Source of the DNA: Dipteronia dyeriana
Lineage: Eukaryota; Streptophyta; Magnoliopsida; Sapindales; Sapindaceae
Assembly (NCBI GenBank): GCA_032871835.1
Contig: CM065300.1
Location: 66,103,192 to 66,167,191, forward strand
Length of the DNA: 64,000 nt
Direction: 5' to 3'
Below, in pieces: positions 44,620 to 55,700 of this stretch. The notes beneath the pieces were generated by a model, which was not told the origin of the DNA, made no database searches, and saw only the letters and a list, made by a program, of their open reading frames with translations. The translations under genes were made by a program, and so were the position numbers. Every line of letters begins with the position of its first letter. The first letter of the stretch is position 1.

Positions 44620-45340
44620 ATCGGTATGATAATCTTCGAGAGTAAGCTGGTGTTTGTTAAGGTCGAGCTCATGCAAGCCAATGAGGATGGTTACTTCCTT
44701 ACAACCTTCCAGGTAGAGCTAGCTCTACTTCCCCCCTTTAACTTATGAGTCATTGATGGACGGGAAAGGGAGGGGATTAAGAAGAAAGCTGCTAAGATGG
44801 TTGTGTATGTTCCCCTCTTAGCTGGCAAGTCTTGAGTTGCTGAAGCAGACCCGGGCTCGAAATCATGGTTTAGTAGATGATCAATCCGAAAATAGAGCTT
44901 CTTCTTTAAATAAAGACCACAGCTGAGGTGGTTGTTTATATGGCAGGTGAGCTCCGGTTGATCTAGAAGTAGATGTTTTGGATTGAGAAAACTACTCTCT
45001 TAGGTGACATCAAACCAAGAGGTGGAGGAGCTGACCACGGTAGTGAAGGGCACAGTTATTCTGATTGACCAGAATTGAGGCAAACATGGCTAATAAGCAG
45101 GGAACCTGCTAGTGGATCCAACATGCTTATGATGTGGAGAGACTCGTTGGATCCACTCAGGTCCATGCGTCGTGCCATGCGAGGATTGCTCCGAATGAGG
45201 AGGTAAACTCTTGAGGGAGTGGTTTAAACTCTATATAGCAGCGCGACTACCTTGAGAGCCAAGGTGGGTGCGTCATTTTCTGAAGGACGCTTTTGTGTTG
45301 CTTGCTAGGCAGCTCGAGCTCTTCTTCCCTCTGACCTGAT
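44620..45340 (+). pseudogene. remnant of the antisense extra ORF in C2
   Basis: Plus strand, so antisense to C2. KLVFVKVELMQANEDGYFLT and TFQVELALLPPF (about 44645-44745) correspond to the B1 coiled-coil end (KLQAEVDASFSDGYFYASFQI). LLREWFKLYIAARLP with LKDAFVLLARQLELFFPL (about 45215-45340) equals the C3 frame at 62798-62508. The gypsy-type transposon domain is gone and several stops occur. It shows that family C derives from a Tat element that had this ORF. Confidence 0.6.
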
Positions 45341-45639
45341 CATCATTAGAGGACGGATACCTTGAGTAGATCACAGAGAAAGTTAAGAGTTACCTAGGTC
45401 CACTCCGACTGAAGCTAGACCTTATTAAGATGATGGATGCGCAACTGATAAGGAGAACTTGGTTCCCATTTCTGCTTTCATGTCTAGTCGCGTTGGGGTA
45501 GGAACTACCATGAAGTCCTTTGCTGTTGTAGATGTATGGGGGGCTTCAAGTCTGCCTACCTCTCTATCTGAATCTGTCTAAGTAGAGACCCATATTGGTG
45601 TTACCAAGGTAGGTGGGTGCTGGCTCAGAGAGGTAGATC

Positions 45640-47340
45640 GGGACCAAGGTAGCTCGCTAGGGTGATGAATGGCCCCAAACAAATTGAGAGGAGACACCGG
45701 CTTAGTAACTGCCTGGAGACATGCTCAGGATTCTAGAAGTTTCCCACGACTGAGAGAACACTTTAGACCTCTCCGTGATGAGTGGTAACTTACTTGAGCA
45801 TTGGATGACCCTATATGAATGAAGGTGGGCTACCTGTCTGGTGCCTGTTCAGAGGCGTACTTGGGATTTCAAGTAGCCCCCAACAATTGAGAAAAAGCTC
45901 TGAACCCTTTAAGAGTGGGAAACCTCTGGGCTCTCCTCGATCATATCAGGCTTCGGTGGCTTGCTAGGAAGATGAATGGCCCGGTAAACATGGAGCGAAG
46001 CCACCGGTCCTGTAGCGGTGCTACCGGTCTAGAAGCTTGCTTAGGCACATAGGTGGCCTTACCAAATGTGGGAAGCTTCTGATACCTACTCGATCGGATC
46101 AGGCTTTGGTGACTTGCTAGGGCAGTGAATTGCCCAGTAAACATGGAGCGAAGCCACCGGAAGTACTGGTCCAGATGCATGCGTGGGATCCTAGAAGTCC
46201 CCAGCAACTGAGAGAGACGTCTCTGGACCCTGCTGGAATGAATCAGAAGCTCAGAAGCTCACTTGGGCGTTGACAGGCTCTGTATAAGAAGTGAGGAGCC
46301 ACTTGGCCTTACAGTGAGGGGGCTAGTCCAGAGGTTTACTTAGGTATGTAGGAGGCCTTACCAAGAGTGGGAAACCTTAAGGCTCTCCTAGATTAGATCG
46401 GGCTTCGATGGCTTGCTAAGGTGATAAATGACCCGGTATGTATAGAGCGAAGCCACCAATCTTGTAGCGATGCTACCGCTCTAGAAGCTTGCTTAGACAA
46501 GTAGGTGGCCTTACCAAATGTGGGAAACATCTGAGAGCTTCTCGTTCGGATCAGGCTTTGGTGGCTTGCTAGGGTGGTGAATGGCCTGGTAAACATGGAG
46601 CGAAGCCACCAGTCTGGTATAGTTCCAGAAGCATGCTTGGGATCTTTGGAGTCCCCTACATTTGAAATGAGGCTTTAGACCATGCTGGAACGAAATAGAA
46701 GCTCGATGGCTCAATTAGGCGTTGACCGATCCTATATAAAAAGTGAGGAGCCACTTGGCCTTTTAGTGAGGCTGCTAGTCCAGAGGTTTACTTAGGCATG
46801 TAGGAGGCCTTACCACAAGTGGGAAACCTCTGGGCTCTCCTCGATCATATCAGGCTTCTGTGGCTTGCTAGAGCAACGAATGGCTCGGTAAACATGGAGC
46901 AAAGCCACCGGTCTAGAAGCTTGCTTAGGGACATAGGTGGCCTTAGCAAATGTGGGAAGCTTCTGAGACCTCCTCGATCGGAATGGGCTTCGGTGGCTTG
47001 CTAGGGCGATGAACGACCCTGTATATATAGAGCGAAGCCACCGGTCTTGTAGCGGTGCTACTACTCTAGAAGCTTGCTTTGGCACGTAGGTGGCCTTACC
47101 AAATGTGGGAAGCTTTTGAGACCTCCTCGATTGGATCGAGCTTTGGTTTCTTGCTAGGGCTGTGAATGGCCCGGTAAACATGAAGCCACCTGTCAGGTAC
47201 TGGTCCAGAAGCATGCTTGGGATCTTTGGAGTCCCTTGCAATTGAAATGAAGCATCTAGACCTTGTTGGAATAAATCAGGAGCTCAGTGGCTCACTTGGG
47301 CGTTGACCGACCCTGTATAAGAAGTGAGGAGCCACTAAGC
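45640..47340 (-). repeat. hairpin repeat array of C2
   Basis: About ten to thirteen units of mixed order. Type I has arms CGGTGGCTT / AAGCCACCG (46991-46999 and 47035-47043); type II has AGTGGCTC / GAGCCACT (47286-47293 and 47329-47336). Both have 35-base loops. Neighbouring segments (GGCCTTACCAAATGTGGGAA, GTCCCCAGCAACTGAGAG) repeat between hairpins. Minus-strand frames of 67-143 codons over the array are products of the repeat. Confidence 0.88.
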
Positions 47341-47905
47341 CTATATTGGTGATGTTGCTCTAAAGGCTACACAGATGAGTTGGCTTCTCGGATTCATGAG
47401 TTGACCTGCTACAGCTACCTAGGAGCTTACGAAGGGCGGACCCGGAGGCATGAGGGGATCCGTATGAACAGGTCGAAGCCCAGTGGATCTGCTGGATAAG
47501 TGATACACTGGTGGTGGAGCGAATCTGCTGTAGAAGAGTAGGAGAGGTGTAGTTCTACTGTATAGAGCTCTCGATGTATCAGAATGGTTCAGCTATATAG
47601 AAGATCTTTTAGGGCGGAGCTATTGTATTAGAGCTCCACAATTATGTGAGCAGGTTCGCTTCATAGGAGTAGCATAATGAACTGGTTCCACCAGGAATCC
47701 CGCGTACCATATTTGCTCCACAATGAACGAAACTCTTTAAATGATAAAATGAGCACCACATGCGATGCATAGGCGATCTAGATAAGTATGGTGAAAGGAC
47801 ATCGTATATAGTAAATGATATTCCATAAATAATGAATCTGTTACCTCGATAGTATAATGATACTCATGTAGAGACACAGAGGCTTTCAAAAAGGGTGTGG
47901 AAGCT

Positions 47906-47922
47906 TCCCACAGACGGCGCCA
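47906..47922 (-). promoter_or_regulatory. primer-binding site of C2
   Basis: The minus-strand sequence TGGCGCCGTCTGTGGGA lies five bases after the LTR end. It fixes 47928-50639 as the 5' LTR and the element orientation as minus. Confidence 0.85.
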
Positions 47923-47927
47923 GAAAG

Positions 47928-50639
47928 TGTTAACGGGAAATTTGCTTAGGATGAGAAATCCCTATTAACACCCTCGAGACCACTACAACGGAGGTGGTAG
48001 CCGGGGTTGGTATCGTTGATACCTGACCTGATCTTGTATGAATATAGAGTATGTAGTGATAGGCAGGAGATAAGTTATCTCACTCGTCAGGCTTTGCGGT
48101 AGGTAGAAGAGGAGCCATCCCACCTATCTGGCTTCGTGGAAGGTAAGAGACGAGTCATTCCATCCATCGGGCTTCGTGGTAAGTAAGAGACGAGTCATCC
48201 CTCCAGTAGGGCTTTGTGGTAGGTAGGAGATGAGTCATCCCTCCCGTCAGACTTCGTGTTAGGTAAGATACGAGTCAACCCATCCGTCTGGCTTCGTGGT
48301 AGGTAGTAGACGAGTCATCCCTCTCGTCGGGCTTCGTGGCAGGTAAGGGATGAGTCAACCCTCCAGTCGAGCTTCGTGGTAGGTAGGAGACGGGTCATCC
48401 CTCCTGTCGGGCTTCGTGTTAGGTGCGAGACGAGTCAACCCATCCATCGGGCTTCTTGGTAGGTAGGAAACGAGTCATCCCTTCCGTCAGGCTTCGTGGC
48501 AGGTAGGAGACTAGTTATCCCTCCAGTCGGGCTTCGTGGTAGGTAGGAGACCAAGAGAGCTCGAGGTTCCATTACTGGTATAAAGGGGTTGATCTTGGTC
48601 TTGGTCCTGGTCCTGGTCCTGGTCCTCGGTCAGGGTCGAAGCCCGTCATGGTACCTGGAGCAAAGTTCTGGAGCACAATTCCTTCCTATAATTCCTCGAC
48701 CTAGATATCAAGCATCCTTCAAGCTGGCCTGGGTGGTTTCTCCTCATCTTGATGTGCGACTTTGGCATGTAGATATGAGGATAATAGCGCTAGGTCCAAC
48801 GAGGTAGGAATTTAGATTCGATTCCTTAGGGGTCTTCGTTGTTGTTTCCCGATCTCATGTAAGAGAGGTTAGAGAGCTAGAACCAATGAGGTCGGTACCT
48901 AGCCCATATACACACATGCATAATATAGTACATAATAGGCAAAACACAAATCTTATGTAGATGGAGGTGGACTGACCAAGGGGGAAAAAGCATCACGAAT
49001 GATCACATGCTGAAAATCCCCAAGGCAGTATCCGGAGGAAAGAGGAATACCCTTCCTTATGTATATATCAAAGAATGCTCTGGGGACTTACATGAATGGT
49101 GAAATAATACAACGCAGTCGCTCCAGAGAGCTTACAATGGTGGTCGAATATAGATCGATACCGGTATCTTCTTGGTAAAGGTAACACATGCATTGATGAT
49201 GTCGAGAGAACTTTAACGAAGCATGTAGACATTCCTAGATATCAGATGAACTCGAATGTTCAATATCGAGTCTGTCTTGGAGTATGTATTTTAGAGTCTT
49301 CTGTCATCGGTTGGAGACCGTCACTATGCCTTTTACATGCATATTTATACATGGTGACTACCTTATAGTACAAGTCCAGGACTCTTCAATTAGTCTTCGT
49401 TTCCTTATCGAATACGATTCTTCCTTTCATGTAGTTGATCGACTTGTAGCTATTATTTCGAAGAAGATATGATTGTTTCCTCTTCTGGCTCTTCCTTCCT
49501 TGATAGGTGGGATTTTCTGTTATAGTTGACCCCCAATAATCGGTTGTGGAGGATATCTTGAAGGCAAAAGTATTTGTTTCCTCTTAGGACCCTTTCACTA
49601 ATGATGGCCATTAAAGAGTTGAATATTCTCTTATTAATGGTGTTGATTATGTCATTAACTTGGTTGACTATCTCCATTAATGCGGTTGACCTCATTAATG
49701 GTACTTTAAATGTCATGGAAGTCAATCCCCTCTTCCTACGTTGATGAGAGGAGAGCTCTAGTTCTGTATGTCACTTTGGAGAGGTACTTCATAGAGGGTA
49801 CCTGAGGTGACATTTGATATTCCTTGAGGGCGGGGTACCCTAGGATCCAGTACACTGGCGAGGTCTCCCGGGGACCTCTCGATTGTCACGGAGCTAGATG
49901 CTGGTCTTCCCATGGAGCTTGTGCTAACCATTTTAGAGGTGAAATATCACATTGGGTTCCAACCTTGTAATTGGGAGCTTGGTTTAGCTATGCCGAGCTT
50001 TATCATGGAGCTTGACCTAATTATGCAGGCTTTTTAACGGGGTAGCGGGCTTTGCTAGCAGGCCTTGGTAAGGTGTTTTCCATAAATAGTCGACCTTGGC
50101 TCACTTCTGGAAGGGTGGAGAGGTACGCTCGAGTACTGCTTTTGCTACTTGATTTAACCATGCCAGGATCTACAGTGGATCTTGGCGCTTTTGGTGACGA
50201 TGAGGCTTTACGGGCTTATTCCTTTAATGCTCTCACAGGTCGAGATTATACCTCGACGAGACAGGAGGTCCTTTGCAAGACAAGTTCGGCACCTTAAAGG
50301 TATTCTAGTGAAAGTAGAGATAGTAGCAAGCTCTAGGAGAGTGTCACGAGATACCTTGGTGTCGGGGGATTCAGGTCCTTTCATGTCGACCTAGCTTCGG
50401 GCTTTATCCTGGTATAAGGAGCTTGACGCGGTCTCGTAGGGCTTTATTTGGTAAGCCTGGACACGTGCGAGATGCTCAGATGGCATGGGCGGCCTCACCA
50501 TGCTTCCTGTAGAATCGCATGGTAGCTCGACCTCGGGGACCTTGATACCCCGTCATATAAGCCTGAATTTGGACCCTTGCCGGAAGGTTGGGAAGTGGAA
50601 AATTCTTCTTTGGTCCCTAGTTAAATTTTGCCATTAACG
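47928..50639 (-). repeat. 5' LTR of C2
   Basis: 2712 bp. On the minus strand it starts CGTTAATGGCAAAATTTAAC (the usual TG has become CG) and ends CCCGTTAACA before the primer-binding site. A TATAAATATG box lies near 49345 on the minus strand. It has 11 full 40-bp units at 48088-48527. Confidence 0.82.
48088..48550. repeat. 40-bp minisatellite in the C2 5' LTR (11 full units)
   Basis: Same unit as 40961-41546, three fewer full copies. C1 (near 11165) and C3 (near 60330) have only one unit at the matching LTR position. Confidence 0.95.
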
Positions 50640-51133
50640 CTATTATCGAGCCAAAGTCAATGACATTTAAATAGAATATCCCACTCAATAAGGTGGGACA
50701 TGATTTAGAAGTTAATGATCGGAGAATCACAAGTTTAACATAGTTTGACTGAGTATAAAATGCCCTAATCATGCATAGAAAGAGGGAGACAAAAAAGTGA
50801 GAGATTTGCCTTGGCATAAATTCTATTCATAGAACACGACCACCATTGTTATCTACTTCTCGACATGCACGAAACTTCCACCCCCTTGTGCCCAAGAGAA
50901 ATTGTGAGTTTTTGAGTGATCTCTGTAACTGACGTGTGATTCATTAACAGTAATAAAGCAATGCCATTTTCCTTTATGTATCTTTAATACATAGTGCTAT
51001 CACTCACCGTCATATCCATCATTCTACGTATAAACAAGGTACCAAAAGTATCAACCCCGACTGTGACCTCCAAGGTAGTGGTCTCGAGGGTATTAGCCGA
51101 AATTCCTCACACCAAGCGAATTTTCGGTCAACA
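50640..51133 (+). repeat. B2 5' LTR, right piece
   Basis: It picks up the B LTR exactly where 40800 left it: CTATTATCGAGCCAAAGTC aligns with B1 at 37253. It has a TATAAAATG box near 50755 and ends CGGTCAACA. Confidence 0.8.
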
Positions 51134-51138
51134 CTTTC

Positions 51139-51155
51139 TGGCGTCACCTGTGGGA
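51139..51155 (+). promoter_or_regulatory. primer-binding site of B2
   Basis: TGGCGTCACCTGTGGGA starts five bases after the LTR. It differs from the family C site (TGGCGCCGTCTGTGGGA) in a few bases. Confidence 0.8.
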
Positions 51156-51207
51156 ACATCCACACCCAATTTACGTAGAGTTTACGTGCTTATTTTTTTT
51201 ACAGGAA

Positions 51208-52990
51208 CTATGAAGCTTCGATCCTCCCAAGGATAGCCTAAGGCTTCGAGGCAACAATCTACCGCATCAACCCAAAAATATTCGAAGAAGAGTAGGAAGT
51301 CCAGGCATCATAGCCAGGCTTCAGTACAACCAATTGCTATACGGGCTCTAGGCCCCCCCAGTGATAAGTTAGGCCGTGCTTGATCAACAGGCAGGGAAAT
51401 TCACGAAAAATGCCCACCTTCATTTTCTAGTGGAAGGAATTACGATTAGCCGGTAAATTCCCATATTCAATAGGAAACAATTAGACATGGAGCCCGACAG
51501 CCTGCCTTTAATCTGTTGGGACCTCCCCCACCTGTACCGGTTGGTAACATGACGGGACCTCAACCCTCGATCCGAGATACATTGGGGCCCATGCCCCCAG
51601 TACCTTGCAGGCCATCATGTTACCAACCTTGGTGGGTTAAATCTACAGCATATACATTGCCGCGGGAGCAACTTGAAGCCCCTCACCTTGCAATTTCTAA
51701 GAGGGAAACCCGTGTTAGAGTAGAACGTGACAAACAAAGCCCCCAGACAGATCACCCTTGTGAATAGGACAGGATTGAGGTCTCTAGTTCATCAGAGGGA
51801 TCTGATAGTGAGGGATCCGAGTTTGATTCAAAAAAGCATGGGAACAAGCATCTGAGGGATTATCTGGCTAAGCTACAGAGAGAGATCCAACAGATTAAAA
51901 AGGGGAAACATAAGAAAGCCAAGAAGGATCCTTTGAGTGAAATGAATGCCCCCTTCGCCAGAAGGATCAGAGAAGCTGAACTCTTGCCAAAATTCAAGAT
52001 ACCGACAGACAAGTTCTCCTGAATAGAGGACACTCTGAGCCATCTAGAGAACTTCATCCAGCAAATGGAAGTTCAAAATAACACTATGGCTGCCATGTAA
52101 GGATGTTCCCTACCACCTTGACTGACTATGCAAAAACTTGGTTCAGGAAGCTGCCGGTTGGTAGCGTGGATTCTTTCACAAAGCTATTGACCGACTTTTG
52201 TTCGTAGTTCCAGGAAGTTAAACCGCCCCAAAGGATCCTATACACCTTTCATATATCGTCCAGGAGCAAGGAGAAACTCTTCGGTCTTACATGGAATGCT
52301 TTCAAAGGAAGTCATCCAGATGAGGATCTTTACGGAGAAGGAAACCCTTGCCAACTTCCAGGGAAACTTATGGGTGGGCAAACTTTTTCAGTCTTTCGTC
52401 AAACGACCTCCAGAGATTTACCAAGAGGTCTACGATCGGGCTCTCGAGCAGGTTGAGATTGATGAACAACTCAAGGTCAAAATAAAGCATGATGATATGA
52501 GAGCATTGAAACGCCAGAAGTAGGAGGCACCCAGACCAGCCCCAGCTCAGAAAACCCAGAATAAAGCCCTCAACATATCAACATATCGTTTTCCCCATTC
52601 CTAACCTAGGCAAGTGCAGTACCCGGTAAGGCAAACCCCACCGCAATCTTTGCCTTCTCCAAGGACTGTAGCACCAGTAACACAAGATGAGAGAGGGTAC
52701 GACCATTATACCGCCTAAATACATCTTGTAAAACAATGTACCTTGCCATTCGGGGATAAGGGACTACTTTAGAAGCCAGCACCCATGAAAGCTTCAGCAG
52801 ATAGGAGGAACCGATACAAGTACTGCAACTTCCATGAAGAGGTAGGGCACAATACGTCAGATTGTTATATCCTGTGCAACTAGATTGAAGCTCTGGTGAG
52901 TGGAGGATGTTTGGTAGAATTCTTGCAGCAGGTCAGGGATAACATCCAAACTGGAAGAGAGGTTCAAGCGGAGATTCGAGATCATGTTGA
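51208..52990 (+). pseudogene. Tat gag of B2
   Basis: The ATG at 51208 (MKLRSSQ) is a likely start. A proline-rich region (51500-51620) precedes the capsid-like domain: PFARRIREAELLPKFKIPTDKFS, then HLENFIQQMEVQ near 52040 and the RPPEIYQEVYDRALEQVE block near 52410. The nucleic-acid-binding knuckle YCNFHEEVGHNTSDC (C-X2-H-X4-H-X4-C, 52822-52866) is intact. Stops at about 52019 and 52098 and a frameshift near 52100-52290 break it. Gag would form the particle that could also package family C RNA. Confidence 0.72.
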
Positions 52991-53900
52991 GAAGTGAAAT
53001 AGGGAACCGAAGGATTTGATACAGCAAATCCAGGTTATACATACCATCAGTAGAGGGCCTACCCTGGCTGGTACCTCCAACAATTCCAAAAAGTTGATGA
53101 AGGCCAGGGTATCTTTAAGGTCGACAAGATCCCTGCTGGCCCGTCCCAGTCAGCCAGATTATTTTCATGGAGGCAAAAGTCTACAACACTGTTCAACCCC
53201 ATGATGATCCCATGGTAATCACAGTGCAGATTACCATCTACGTGGTTCACCGCGTGCTTGTTGACACAGGCAGCAGTGTAGACATTCTCTTAAAAGACAC
53301 ATTGGAGAAACTCAATTTGAAGCATTGGTGCTACAATAGCTGCACAACCCCGCTGTACTGCTTCACTAGGGATTCGATCATATCGGTGGGGTCAAAGATC
53401 CTTCTAGTGATCGCTTGAATAATACCCATTTAACAAAATATCATGACAGACTTCATTGTGGTTGACATCCCGCTGACCTACAACACAATACTAGAAAAAA
53501 CCATTCATGTCATTCTTGAAGGAGGTCTTGTCCATTTACCATAATGTCTTAAAGTTTCAGGTGGGGAACAAGGTTGGTGGGGTACGCAGGGACCAGCCAG
53601 TGGCCAGAAAATGCTATGCAATGTCTGCCAATCCGACAGCTTTAGTAAAACAATTCGTGCAAGTCGCAATGATCTAGGATATAAAAGCACCCGGGATGAC
53701 CTTGGAAGATACAGAGCCTGCTGATCATCCAGATATTGACCCCCTGGGACCGGATGAGGAAAAGCATAGAAGAGAAAGAGCTATAGGAGATACCCATCAG
53801 AAGTGACGACCTCTCCAAGGTTGTCAAGGTCAGAGCTTCCCTTGAGCCAAGAGTGAAGGAAGGTTTGGTTGTGCTTCTCTGAGAATTAAACGACATCTTC
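52991..53900 (+). pseudogene. Tat protease region of B2
   Basis: The aspartic protease core VLVDTGSSVDILLKD lies near 53256-53300 with DTG intact, preceded by DDPMVITVQI. The second half is scattered over frames, with stops near 53417 and 53433. It would process gag-pol. Confidence 0.75.
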
Positions 53901-54740
53901 GCTTGGAGCCATGGCGAGATGCCTAGAATCCAGATATTTTTGGTAGCTTACCGACCATCAGTAGATCCAACCTTCAAGCCCATCAAGCAAATGAGGAACG
54001 CTACGGTTCAAGAAGAAGTGGGCAAGCTGATCAAAACAGGTTTCATCAGTGAAGCCCGATATCCTCGAATGGATTGCCAACATGGTCATGGTTACAAAGG
54101 CAAATGGGAAGTGGCGTATGTGTGTCCATTACACCGACCTCAACCGGGCATGCCCGACGGACAACTTCTCTCCACTAAAAATTGTCTAGCTGGTGGATTC
54201 CATGGCTAAAAATAAGCTCCCAAGCTTTATGGATGCATTCTCAGGGTACAACCAGATTATGATGCATCCTGCCAATCAGGACAAGACCAACTTCATCACG
54301 GGACAAGGTCTGTATTGCTACAAGTTGATGCCTTTCGGCCTCAATAACGCGGGCGCTACCTACCGGCAATTGGTCAACCGACTATTCATACTGGAGATAG
54401 GAAAGACAATAAAGGTATACATAGATGATATGATCACCAAGTTTGTGGAAGTAGAGGAACATCAAGTCTGTCTCTATAGGACTTTCCAGATAGTGAGGGA
54501 AAACCAAATGTGGTTGAACCCCGCCAAATGAACTTTCGGGGTGATTGTGGGAAAGTTTTTGGATATCATGATGAATGAGAGGGAAATTGAGGCAAACCCG
54601 GAAAAGATCCAAGCTATCATGAGCCTGGATTCTCCAACAACTCTCAAGTAAGTCCAAGTGTTGACATGGTGTATAGCAACACTCAGTAGGTTCATTTTAC
54701 GTTCCACGGATAAATGCCTTCCCTTCTTCAAAGCCATTAA
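53901..54740 (+). pseudogene. Tat reverse transcriptase of B2
   Basis: Starts with SVDPTFKPIKQ and EEVGKLIKTGFISEARYP (about 53940-54060). A frameshift then follows, and the frame resumes with LPSFMDAFSGYNQIMMHPAN (near 54215) and CYKLMPFGLNNAGATYRQLV (near 54318). The catalytic box YIDDM is at 54418-54432. A stop at 54529 precedes the connection segment. Confidence 0.83.
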
Positions 54741-55200
54741 CAGGGGAAGAACGTGAAATGGGACCAAGACAGCGAGCGAGCTTTCAAGACTTAAAGGAGT
54801 TCCTTGCCAGCCTGATGCTGCTAGTTAAGCCTATACAGGGAGAGGAGTTACAGGTGTACCTGTCCGTGTCAAAAACAACAGTAAATGGGGCTACGGTCAA
54901 AGAGTGCGAGGATGGGGTCCAACGACCTATCTACAAAGTCAGTCACGCGTTATCCAAGCCTAAGAAAAACTATCTCCTCCTCGAGAAGTTCTCCCTTGCC
55001 CTGGTTACCTTGACCAGAAAGCTTCATCCATATTTTCAAGCCCATACTGTAGTGGTAGTGATAAATCAACCTCTTCGCTAGTTCTTACATAGGTCGGACT
55101 TATCCAGAAGGCTAGTATTGTAGGCTTCAGAGCTCACCTAGTTTGACTTGAGTTACAAATCTCGAGCAACAAGCAAAGCTTAGGCCTTAGCAGACTTTGT
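54741..55200 (+). pseudogene. RNase H of B2 (first)
   Basis: Pattern LQVYLSVSKTTVNGATVKEC then RPIYKVSHALSKPKKNYLLLEKF near 54852-54995 and KLHPYFQAHTVVVVINQPLR to 55081. This is the gypsy RNase H. The usual acidic residue at its start appears altered (YLSVS), so it may be inactive even without the stops. Confidence 0.72.
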
Positions 55201-55289
55201 AGCTGAATTCACAGCCTTCTCAAGTGAAGGGACCCCGGAAGCACTAGGTCCGGCTCCTAGGAAGCTTCCCGAGGATAACAATTGGCTAA

Positions 55290-55700
55290 AAAACTGTAAA
55301 GTGTGGATTATTTACACTGATTAAGTATCTAGATAGGTATGGGGAGAGGCCAGCATAGTCCTAATTGATCTTGAAAGGACAGAATGCTACCACTTTTTTA
55401 GGTTTGAATTCAAGGCAACCAATATTGAAGCAGAGTATGAAGCTCCCATAGCCGGAATGAAGGTCATCGTTGAGCTGGGGGCCAATTATTTGCATGTTAA
55501 GAGTGACTCATTGCTCATCGTTAACTAGGTTATAAGACTCTACCAAACCAAGGGCGATAACATGGTTGATTCCCTGAAGTTTGTCCAACAACTCAGAGAA
55601 AGGTTTATGGGTTCCGGATTGAGCAGATACCTTGACATCAAAACCATCGGGCGGACGTCTTAGCAAAGATAGCTACGAATGAGGGTCAATCCCTACCTAG
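55290..55700 (+). pseudogene. second, archaeal-type RNase H of B2
   Basis: WIIYTD near 55305 followed by a stop, then FEFKATNIEAEYEAPIAGMKV (about 55405) and GANYLHVKSDSLLIVN (about 55482). The IEAEYEA and SDS-LIVN motifs are those of the additional RNase H of Tat elements (aRNH). Its presence after the first RNase H assigns B2 to Tat. Stops near 55323 and 55526 inactivate it. Confidence 0.75.

Larger units (their letters stand above)
40801..50639 (-). mobile_element. family C non-autonomous LTR element, copy C2 (nested in the B2 LTR)
   Basis: A 9.84-kb minus-strand element with LTRs at both ends, inserted in the B2 LTR. The flanks are CCATT (40796-40800) and CTATT (50640-50644), a 5-bp duplication with one C/T change. 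The interior (about 43641-47927) holds repeats and an antisense ORF remnant, with no gag-pol. Large LTRs with a non-coding interior recall the LARD type. Confidence 0.82.

Noticed and set aside
46810..47241. 143-codon minus-strand frame in C2
   Set aside because: It is the translation of the hairpin repeat, with repeated KLPTFGKATYVPKQAS blocks.
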